From assembly GCA_907163375.1 (NCBI GenBank), contig CAJQUW010000896.1, positions 62,001-126,000 of the forward strand: 64,000 nt of DNA. Reading direction: 5' to 3'. This DNA comes from Prostheceraeus crozeri. Taxonomy: Eukaryota > Platyhelminthes > Polycladida > Euryleptidae. The notes under the pieces were generated by a model. It saw nothing but the letters and a program-made list of their open reading frames with translations, was not told the origin of the DNA and made no database searches. Below, piece by piece: positions 39,801 through 51,800 of the stretch. Position numbers and translations under genes: made by a program. Position 1 is the stretch's first letter, and each line of letters starts with the position of its first letter.

Positions 39801-42800
39801 GACTCTGATAATGTGGAAAGCAGTGTAAGTCATTTTTACGACATTTTTCAACAAGCCATGTCAAAAATACCGGTCTCCTTCATCAAAATCACTCAAAAAA
39901 CCAAACCGTGGATTACTCCCGTAGTAATTGACCTTATCAACAAACGCTGGCAAGCCTATCGCAAAGGAAAGTTCTCCCTTTTTCGTCACTATAAAATCAA
40001 AGTTCGGGCCGAAATATACAAGTCAAAGAAGATCTGGAGCTCTAAAATGACATACGAGGCAAGAGGTCAAATGATTCTCAAAGCCAAATTGTTTCATTGT
40101 TTTCAAATTCTGTACAAGCAGTTGAATCCCTTAACATGTTCTTTTCAGGTTTTTTTGAGACCAGTGATAATTTTCCTGTTTTGCGGCCCGAAGAGATTAT
40201 GTTATGCATTTGTGACGATGTGTTTTCTCTTTTAAAGAAGCTGCGAACTCACAAAGCTCCAGGTAGTGATGGTATTCATCCTTTGTTATTGAAAGTCTCG
40301 GCTTTTCAGATCTGTGAATCCTTGTCTTGCATTTTTAATTTGTCCTTTCGCACTGGCTCTGTTCCAAGTGTTTGTAAAATTGCTAATGTGAGCCCGGTCC
40401 CTAAGGCTTTCCCTGTTCGTAAGGAGAATTTGAGACCAGTATCGCTGCTGCCTGTCATCAATAAAGTTTGTGAAGGTATTGTTTTGAAATGTTATCGCAA
40501 TCCTCTTGTCAATTCCTAAGACCGTAATCAATTCGCGTACAGATCAAGATCATCGACACTCTATGCTTTTATTACCATCCATTATGCTATACTCAAGATG
40601 TTAGAATTACCAAATGTCAAAGCAGTTCGAATTTTAACTTTTGATGTGAGTCATGCGTTTGAATCTGTTCCGCACGACCTTTTAATGTTTTGTCTGTCAA
40701 ATCTTTCCATTCCAAATCGTAACTTTTTTGTAAACTGGATTAACAGCTACCCATGTGATCGCCAGCAACGTGTGAAAATAGGCGAAACCATCAGTTCTCT
40801 TGTACATGTCTCAAGCGGCGTCCCTCAGGGGTCACCATACCTATTTTCATTATACTTATCAAGTTATGAAGCTCTGAATACGAATGTCCAAGTGGTAAAG
40901 TACGCCGATGATGTAACGTTACTTATTCCTGTCTTTAAAACTCATCTAGACGATAATTCCCTTTTCTCTTCTGAAGTCGACCATTTTAGAAAATGGTGTC
41001 ATGAAAAGCGAGTGTTGATTAATGAAAACAAGACGAAAGTTATGAATATCAATTTTTCTTGTTCACCCCTACAAACTATGTCGAATTTTGAGTCTGTAAC
41101 TTCCATGAAGATTTCAGGTCTTGTTTTTGATCACAATCTCACATGGTCGCATCATTTCCAACATGTATCTACTAGTGTCTCTAAACGGCTCTATGTACTA
41201 CGAATTTTGAAGCCGATTCTGACTCATGACCAACTTGTTATTGTTTTTAATAGCATCATACGTTCTGTAATTGACTATGCCTCGGCAGTATTTATAAATC
41301 CAGGCAGTGTCTTGAACTCAAAGCTTGAAATTTTATGTAAGAGAGCTTTCCGAATCATTCATGGTTTCAATGTGAGGACTTGTAGTGAATGTTCTATGCT
41401 CGATGTCGACAAACGAAGGAATGAACTACTATTCCGCCAAATTCTAGATGATCCGAACCATATTCTGAATCATCTTCTCCCAATTCGATCGAAACGGAGC
41501 TCAAGACTGATCTTGCCTCAAGTGAAGACAATGAGAAGGCGAAAGGGTTTTGTGCTATCGTGTTCAGTATTGTATAATAGCACTTGTTGAACAAATACGC
41601 TCGCATCGCATGACATTTCTGTTCTTAAAATCTCCCCGATTCCCATTGGAGATTTCTTATGTTGATTTGTTTTTCAAATATACACTTATTATTATTATTA
41701 TTATTATGTTACATTTACATGTTCTTGATGTTGTAGCTGATTGGCTAGGCACTGTATTCAAAAATTTTAAGTCGTTCGCGGTCGATGTGGACTTAATTAA
41801 ATTGACTGGCCGGCCTCCGGTCTTCACAATACACAACCGGCGGCCGGTGTTACTAAAACCGGCCCGGCCGCCGGTCCAGTGGCACCTACACGTACATGTG
41901 CTTTGGTAGAACGTGCAAGCAGCGATTTGTGATCGGCAAGGTTCAATACCTGTGATAACATAATGTTTCTCAGAAAACTTCGCACGAATACATCAATGAT
42001 TGACTGTGCATTCAGACTTCAAAGAGCTTGCATTTTTGTAGAAGTTCAGCGCCGTTGTAGCTTTTAAAAGGGAGTATTTGAGTCAGTTTAGAAAATGTCA
42101 AGTTTTATCGAATGAAATTTTGGCTTAAGTGTCATATCGCCTGCAATCACATCGAGGATGGTAACGCAGCCCTAACTGAAAATTTAGAATTCCGAGAGAT
42201 TGCTCCAACTCGAAATATAAAAATTGTTATCTTTGTCATTGATAATTGATGACATTTTAAATAACTGTTATTGCCAGGATAGAATTGTCTGCTTTCAAAC
42301 ACTTTGCCATGATTTTCTCAGCTTTATCATGAAATCAACGTGGAAATGATGAATTCATTTCATTCTGTAAGATTCTTCTCACAAAGTGGTGAGACAGAAA
42401 AGTTCCAGATTCTTCATCCCACTGACAAATTAGATTGCAAAATTTATAACATTTTCATCTTTCATATCCTTTGAAAAGACAATTTATTCCTATTTGTAAT
42501 GATAACAATAATTTTCTGCTTCCTGTAGAGTCGCATGAAGTCAAGTTTAGCCTTCCATCAATCGCAGATATGTCTGATAACTTAGATTGACGCCTACTCA
42601 AGGGTATTTGTTACCTTACACAGAAAGTCAGTCGAGTAAATTGCATGTCGAAAATGAAATGGCAATCGATTGTTGAACGGATGTTTGTTAATAACTCAAA
42701 CAGCTTCATTGTTGCGGTTATGCAGCTTGTCATTTGCCTTAGGTAATGAACCACCCATGAGTCTACGTGTTCACTCAGTAACTCAATCGTGATAATTGCT

Positions 42801-45800
42801 CCTAATCGCTAGTTTTCTGCCGTAAAATCCCTGCTCACTTTTTCACATTCAATTATCTCTCATTGACATTCAGTTGTTGAAATGAGTAACAACTATAGAA
42901 GGTATTTGTTATTAATTGCTCTTCTATACCATTTTCTGTCCATCCAAAATAGATGATTGGCTACATTCACAAGCACTGCAGTAGTGAAGGATTTTTAATT
43001 CTCTCCTGGACAGAGAACATTGCAATTGGAGAATGAAAAGAATTACTACGAATGAAGTTCACCATTTCTACTTTTGAATCAGTTACACCCGATCAGTTGC
43101 TTTTGTAGTGCTATTTGAAGAACGCATATTTACCAGGATGCGGCGACTTAAATCGATCAAAATTAATTATCTATTCAATCAGTAGATGTCAAAATTGATT
43201 AAACTTCCAATGATGTGAAGCATTACAAAATATACACAAATGTTTCGGAATTATATAAATTTAGTCCATCTTTTAGAGGACTGAAGATCATAGTTCAAGT
43301 CGAGTCAAAGAGAATAGAAAGATAGAAAAATAGAAGAGAATAGAAAGTCAAAGAGAAATAGAATTGCATTAAAGTGGCATATCACTACATGTCTTCAAGA
43401 CCACTGTACATGGAGAATAGAACAAAAGAAATTCATAAAATAATTCAAGACAGAGAATTTGCGTATCTTAAGATGTCTCTTGAATTAGTATGACGCAAAT
43501 GAAAGGGAGAATATTCCAAGTTTGAAGTCTTGTCACCAAAAAAGAACGGACACACAAAGGAGAACGACGAGTAGAAGACACTAGCACCAGAGAAGCATCC
43601 GCTGCTGAGCGTAGACGAGATCTACCTGGGATTGAAGAGACTTTGTGAATGTCATTTGTAAGGTATTTCGGTGTTAAATGATTGCAACTGCAGAACATGA
43701 GGACTGCTAACCGATACTTGACTTGATCCGGTAAACGACGGGAAGTCAGTGGAGATCTTTCATCCGTGGCACAATGGCGCAGATCTTCGAACAGCTAAAG
43801 ATCTGGCGAGCAGTTGTATTCAAAACCGATTGGACCCTACTTAGTTGGCATGCCGGCAAGGCAAACAAAATCGACGGATCCTCTTATCTCCTGCATGCCA
43901 TGGTTGGCGGACCCCTGCTGCAGAGAAAGCGGACCCTGTGGCACCTACAACGATCGGAAAGCTCGTTACATGAAAAAATGTCAAATTTTTGTGACAAGTT
44001 CATCACAGGATATGTGTGTCACCACAACATAGATGTTAAACAAAAGAACTGTGAAGAAGAATGTTTACAATCTTTAGTGTGGCATTCAATGAAATGCTAA
44101 AAATGCGAGCAGAAGCGTAGAATTCTAATTATTTGACTCGCGAATACATCTTCGAATACGCATCTTACAAGGGTTGAGGCTATCTGGAACAGTTAACAGC
44201 ATCACAGGAAAACAATGTTAGTTCTAACATTCAAATTTTCAATGGATTTATCATAGTCACCACTTCTTTCGACCTTGAGGTCACTGGGACACAACTTTGA
44301 GAAGTAAATTTTCAAAATTACGACAGTTTATCCCGCAAATGTCATGAACATAGCGAGATGTACTCGACGCAAATTGGACATGTAGACCCAAATTCTTTTT
44401 CTGCTAACGAAGACAACATAAAAACAAATTCACAGTGTGCTAAAACTGAATCTGCTTTTCAAGACACTACAATTAAATGAAAGGGAGATACTTAAATCAA
44501 AATGACGATTTGGGATTTGAAAGCAATTTTGTGCATGTTTTGCGTGCTTCTTAGGTTCAATAGATGTTTTGTCGAAAAAATACTTTTCTGAATATCTAAG
44601 AGAGTGACAACTTCTAAGTCAATCAAATATCCTAGCACATTTGACTCCTATACCACACTTCCCTGACCCAAGAATCGAACTGAAGTCCGCGGTGCAGACG
44701 ATCTCGCACCTTCTTCACTAGGCCAGCTGATATCCTGGCAGCTATAGCTAGTTTCTGCTGAGAAAGAGGCTGGAAATTCTGCTCACAGAATATGATGTAC
44801 ACCCTGTGGCTAAATCAAGAGACATAATTTTTGACACAGAATCATGAACCTTTGTTTATGAAGCTAAACATATGCAGATTTAGTAAGGATCCTTATAGTG
44901 ACAATCACAACATCCTGGCCTATTTCAGCCCCATTTTTGACCTCATTCTCACATCATACACCAGAGGGATGTTAATAGCACATGGACATGATACGAAATG
45001 ACTTCTGTCAAAAATTCTGGCTATGTGCTTTTCGTACGTATCACTTCATCACATCAGGGAAAGCATAGAAATCTTCATTTTTGCTGAAGACTTCAATCCT
45101 ATTCGACAAGAAGAGGAACCGGGTAGAACGCGGTAGACACACAGATTCGCAGCAGCCATAGGGCACACATTGTGTGAAAGTCTCATTCCCGGATTTGCTC
45201 CCTTAAGAATATCGTTTGGGTTACCGGACTATAGCGGTACAAAGGGAAACGAGTGAAGGGAGAATAAGTGATCGACACCTTATTTTTCCGATTGTATTGA
45301 CAGAATGCAAAAGGCAGCACTCAGGCTGTAGTGAGACAGCATTCCAGCATGACATTCATTCGATGCGTCACAACAAAGGTCTGTCCCAATATATTGCATA
45401 TCTGAAGAGAATGACAGCTGTTAAGTGCGAGTCAATATGGCGATTGCGGTTGGGAATCGGGGGTGTTGGTGTCTTTTATTGACTTCATACTTGTCATTCT
45501 CTTTTATCCGAGAGCAACTGACATTTTTCCCTAAAGTCGTGCACAGCCTTATTATTTTTACTTTAGAGATGTTTGTTGATGACCATCTAAGTCAATGGTG
45601 CTATATCTTTAGAAGAATCAAATTACTGAAACCGTGTTGCACCCATAAGAAATTCTGTGAATATCATAATACATATAAGCATAAAAACGTGTTTGCTTAA
45701 CTGCACCAATAAAACTCGTTGTCATGACGCTTTCATTAACTTCAAAGTCAGCCAAGCCAGCTACTCCCAGAAATAGCGCATTTCTATCTGCTGTGGGAGA

Positions 45801-48800
45801 AATCTGCCCTAAAAGTGCAATCACAGTCATAAGAATGACAAATCTCATTTTGAGTTATTAAATAAATGTCACATCATTACGTCATTAAGTGTGTCAAACT
45901 CGGGAACATTTGTAGATCCATAAGCAAATTGAATTTCCGTAGCTTGCAAGACAACTGGAACTGCAGCTTCACAATTGCCGTTTTATTGATGCTAGGTGGC
46001 AATCATCATTTTAAATGTAATGTGACGCTCGCGCGTGAATTTAGGAGATGTCAGTAACTCTCACACTACCGGATATTCAATATGCTACGACAGACCTTTA
46101 TCGTCAATCTTTTTTCGTTGTGACTGTGTAGCTTTTGTAATCTCCCACTGTATAGAATTTTGCGAAGTAAAACATCTTTTGAATGTCTTCTTGACATTCT
46201 ATATATTTATAACAATTTATGATAAACCACATCAATCCTTTTCAATCCATTAATTTCGAAGCTTGTGTCTAAATATCCCATAAATCAGCTATGAATAATG
46301 TGTACTGCTGATCTGTATGTTTTTGTATCTTATCCATCTACCGCGGGTGCTGAAGGGCATTGAGATCCCTGTGGGGTTGTACCTTCTCTCTCATTAATTG
46401 CCATTAAAATACTGGTCAGATTAGAGAGACTACGCCTTGGCTGGTCGCCGAATTATGTTAGAAAAAGTCAAGTTTAGTAATTGTCCACAAAATGTGCAAA
46501 AAAGTTAAGCAATGCATTTCGTTCATTCACACCGTAGTCATCATCAAGGGATTATATAGGCGAATGATAATAGCTAAGGTGTGAACAGCGAAATACATTG
46601 GTTAACTTTTTTGTATATTTCATGGATTAGTGCAAAACTTGACTTTCCCAAACCTAATTTTGTTTGGTCAGATCAATCATTTCACAGAATTTTGAATCAT
46701 CATAAAATTTTGCAGAGTTTTGTGCATGAACTCTCTTACTATGTATGATGCCAAGATGATTAAATGCTCAGAGAAGTCACGCTTGAGTACAAGGCGATAT
46801 TGAATAAGACATTGGTTTGGAATGGAATGCATAAAAAAAATCTTTCCAAAAAAAGAAAAAAGAATTTCCTTCAGAAGAAGCTGTTGCAATGATATGTATA
46901 ATGATGTTCTACAAGTACAGATGCATTTTAATGAAATTAGAAATAAGAGAGTCAATTTCATTATTGCAAGTATTTGTAAATCATTAAAAAGCACAAAAGC
47001 ACTAATTTAATATGCCATTACTTAACACTAACATGTTTGATAAGTAGTATTTACATAAATTCGAATTTCCAAGATTACTCGATATCTATGCTAAAATAGG
47101 TGATGAATGTATTGCATTTGTAAAATAGAAATAAGATGAACAATGTATCGGAACAAGGATTGCACTGTTTTAATTGTCTTACCAATTATAAAGAAATTTA
47201 AGTGGAATTGATTGTTTTCGTAGAGGAAATTAAATTATCCTTATCAAAATGAAGCCATTGTGAGTAAATTATTTATGTGGTTTCAATAAACGCACTCTAT
47301 AATCTTTAGGAAAATGAATTGTAAGCTGTCCTCAACTCATTTAACTCTTTTTTTAGACCTTTCATCTTTATCGCTGAGTTTGCTTTTAATGATAGAACTG
47401 AAGGATTACTCAGGAGAAATAAAGGCATTGTGTTAATAGACAATATGAAATAACGGAACTTTTAAGCTAAATGAATTCTTTTCGCACACATTTCTGTTCA
47501 ACATTAAAATTGTGTATTAGTCAGGAAAAGAGTCATGTGGAAGTCGATTCCAAATCTGTGATGTGCTTACAAAGGCATTTTTCGACCACACTGATCAGGA
47601 GTGAGTTTGCTCGGCGTCCTTCTACTTGGCTTTGGACTGATCAGTGCTCAGTTGCTCTTTCCGAAATAACAGATAAAATAATACACGAAACCCGTTTGAC
47701 TGAAACTCTGCAATTCGCTATTGATTTTTTAGGTATGAAGTTCTTGATTTGATTTAAATCTCTTGAGAAAGTTCAGATGTGTTAGCAAGGTGACAGTCTG
47801 CATAGGTCAATGACGACAACCTTGGGCAGATACCAGACTTGTTAAGATAACAGACATTTTGTGGTGGAATGTATCTAGGTAACAGGCAGCCAAATCTCTA
47901 GTCTATCTGCTAATACGTATCCTTTTTCTTTAAAGATGACAATGTTTTGTTGAACATTTCCGTGATGAAGATTTAATAATAATAATAATCAAAAGCTAAT
48001 AATGAAAAGATTTGTGTATTATGATTCCGACATGGAATTGTGATTCCGATGTGACAAACGCATGACGGATTATAATAATTTCTCAATAATATTTGACTCT
48101 TCATTTGAATAATGATGGTAATCTCTCAATATAATTTTTTCCTTTATATGTGAATTCAATAATCAAGCCAATCAGAAAATTGTCGCCATACAATAACGAA
48201 CATTCCAAGACACAAAGGCTCAGTTGGTGCCATTTAGATAACAAGTCGAGGGATGTTTCTCCAAACTCGACATAAAACATTCAGGATATCCTTTGAAATC
48301 AATCATGTTGACTCTTGTAGTTGCTAAAACTGAAGAATATGAAAGTTTATCAGAAGAATGAAAATTCTTCATGATTGATATCATGAGATCACAGAATTAG
48401 ACAGGTCGTCTCGTCTTCCGTTTGACTAGAAGGGAAGCATTGGAGCATGTAACGCTATTGAAATGGCACAATCTCCAGACTAAATACCATAGCAATCGAA
48501 CAATGAGCAGCCAGTTCAACATTAAACACGCCAAATTGTGCAAAGTTTCAATGACCTATCAACAGGATCACACAGAAAAGCATAGAAATTGATAACAATA
48601 AAACCTCTAGAATAGAAGTAAAGCTTCATGCAATACACAATAGTGGCACAAAAATCGCACGCATTTTGACTTAGATTCGCTTGTCAACGGCTGTATGATT
48701 GGGTTAGAATCAGTCACATGTGCGATTCTAAGCATTTCATTGGTGGTTCATGCCCCAACTTAGTTCCCCCGGATGTGCCGCGACCTTGAGTCAATTTCCA

Positions 48801-51800
48801 TTCTAGTCAACTTCAGATAAACAACAGTCTATTTCTATGCAGAAAAGAGACACAGACGATGTCAAGCTCTACAGAGAATTTTGTGAACGTTATTTCATGC
48901 GCCTTCTAACTTTTTTAAAAATGATCGGAAGGCCCAACATTATCGAGAACACGTTTGCGCAATGATCTGAATTCTTCGAATCTGAAGGAGTCGTGGCGAT
49001 CGGAGCATTTTGAAGGAATTCAGAGCAATCCGCAAGCGACGCACGACTTTTTCCTATCTCTGCAAGGTATTAAAAATTTCTTTTTGCACACTTATTAAGT
49101 TCCTGCATGTGCCATCTGTTTGAATCAGTTTGCACTTCTAGCAAAGTGATACGATTAAACAATCTAATTATGTGCATGAGATGCTGACTGAATTAAGCAA
49201 TTAAAGTAACTTTGATGTTCTTCATTGATGCTTTTTTAATCAATAAAGTCGAAATGTGTTGGTTAGGTACCAGCCTGCTATGTCAATATGTACATTCTTG
49301 AGCGGATAGTAGGCTGTTTATAAATAACAGACATTCTGTGATGGAAGATACCTTGAGGCTATAAAGGCAACCAGATGTGCAGTCCATCTGCAAATAAGTA
49401 TCCTTTCGTATATTTTTAGGAATATCAAGAACCTGCGGTATTCCGGATACAGGTTGTTAGGGCCTATGGACTTTTGTACAGATTTACCAGGCGTGCGAAT
49501 TTTCAGCATCCCACGCGTCTTCCCTCGACGTCTTCCGCCATGTAGCTTGAATGCCTTACCTAGCATGCAGTAGTGTTTCTTCCGGACTGTTTAAAAGAAG
49601 TCCCTCTTTTGTTGAGGAATATCACTAAATACTAAAAGCAGTGCTTTCAATCTAGGTCGCTTCAAGTCTCGACCATTAATATGCTGGTATTCAGAGAAAT
49701 ATTACTAACAAAAATCCGCAAGAAGATAGTGAACACCCTGTTTAATAGATAAATACAAAAAAATTTGTATACGGCCATTCAGGTCTGAATGGAGTTCTTG
49801 CCATTCAGACAACTCAACAGACCGATTCATCAACGGTCTGCTATGCTTTGTCCAACAAAGCAGTATCTAGCGATTCCCTCACATATTCAAGAATATCCAC
49901 ATCAACGTCAACAATGTCCTCACTTACGCTCCAGAACATGCACACTCAATGCACTTTTTACCCTTGTTATAGTGTCTGTCAGTGATCTTAGCAGCGTGTA
50001 TGAAACCATGCAAGGCTGGCTGAAATATCTAAGTAATCGAATAGTCATGATTTACACTGTGTCCGACAGGGATCAGGCTTCAAAGCAACCCAGCGATATA
50101 GTTAGTGATTATAGGCCTACCAATTGCAGTCAATGATGAAGGAGGAGAGTCATTGGTTCTCGTGCTGAATGCATCAGCAGACCAACAGAAAGTAATTTTG
50201 TGTTGTACAATAAGGTGTGCATAATAAGCTCAGTAAAAAATAATCCTGTATTCAATATTATTGCTTTTACCCTGCTTCAGTGCTCTTTTCATGCTTATTG
50301 ATGTATCTGCATAAGTAAATAAAGCCGACTAGATGTCATTCTGCATTTGACTGTGTATATTGATGACTGTCATAGCCAGTAGTATTGACAGCAAGTCGTA
50401 TTCGGCGACGGTGAACTGACTGTCTAATTATATCATGTCAATAATCGCTCAATTAATCAACAGTCTACTTCTCTGTGCATTGATTACTTTGCGGTCATTT
50501 GCTTGGGCAAAGTGGCTATCAGAGAGAAATAGTATTCGGTAGGAACATCAAGTGTAGTCATAAGATAAATGATTATTTGACATCGCATATCCGGTCTTGT
50601 CTATATTTGTGTTATAGATAACTATGATGTTTATTCATATGAGAGTGACAAAATGTTTTTTATAAATCGGAAATACTGCAAATATGATGACTCAATCTTA
50701 TTATCAACAAAATAACCACGCTTAGTAGAAATTAATAGAAAGCAATAAAAACGGCATCACATGAAGATTAGTCTCAAACTAGTATTTTCAAAAAAAAGTT
50801 TTATCGAAATTTTTGATCCGTTTCTGGGAAGCGAGTGCTTATTCAATTCTTGCGTTTCAACAACAACTCTCAGTGCAGCTGTGTTGAGCGTTCTTCGATT
50901 GCAACACATCGCTCATGTATAAAAAAGGTATTTAAACACAACCAAGTTTGTTCATGCTCATATCCTCGTGCATTGCAAATAGTTACTTTTTAAGTCAATT
51001 GAGCTAGCCTCCGTCAGTTTTCAAGAACTGTTTATGCATTCGTGGAAGTCTGATTAAAATGTTGTCCATTTAGTATTTGTTTTATAAATCGTTTTCATTG
51101 CTTTGATTCAAATCTGATATGTACAGTGGAGTATTGTAAATATTTTCGAGGTCTTTTTTCCATTCATTTCTTCATGCAATCTAAAAGTCCACTCCACCGT
51201 CATCGATTTCCATGAAAGTACGACGAGCTTTTCACGTTTTGTTAACAATTCAATATTGTCATTTCTCCATATGCTCTTGCATCGCAGAGCTGACAACGAA
51301 ATAAGTGGATGAGAAAGGCTTCCGTCATAATTGAACAATTTCCATTTCAGACATCGTCCATTGTTGGGAGAATGCGTCGCAGCCTTCGCCAGCACGTTTC
51401 CTGTTGCTTTCCTGGAACCGCGGTTCAATTCTTACAACAAATACTCAATCAATTATGGTATCCAAGGCGATCTTGGTGAACACAGTCTTGAAGCCAGAGG
51501 TATTGATATTTGTAAACAGTCATTTGTCAATATTTTGAGGAATATGAAAATATTGCATGCAAAACTGGCTGATGAACATAGTGGAACGAACTCATTATCC
51601 ATACGATTAAGTGCACGCATTATCTAAAGTAATGTCGGCAAGTTCGGACCGCGAGCTATTCTCACGTAGTCTACGACGTCCCGTACGAATTAAGGTAGTC
51701 TTAAGCATGAAAATTTTTTGATAGCCGGAGATCATTGGCACTCTGCAATTTTCATGCTCATCTCAATTATGAGTGGCATTTATAAACATTACGGAAACAG

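Larger units (their letters stand above)
37811..41708 (+). mobile_element. CR1/L2-type LINE, nearly full length, broken
   Basis: Non-LTR retrotransposon with 5' leader (from at least 37811, with three ggtattgtcag-like repeats; true 5' end uncertain), ORF1 (38021-39040), ORF2 (39082-41590) and a (tta)n tail (41686-41708) of the kind that ends L2/CR1 elements. Without the MITE inside it, it is about 3.6 kb. ORF1 is open apart from that MITE; ORF2 has at least three frameshifts and one stop. No target duplication was found because the 5' border is unclear. Same orientation as RyR, inside the 24.4 kb intron. Confidence 0.85.

Noticed and set aside
43774-44100. 108-codon + frame as a gene
   Set aside because: It overlaps, on the opposite strand, the decayed LINE tail at 43480-43835, and shows no motif of its own.
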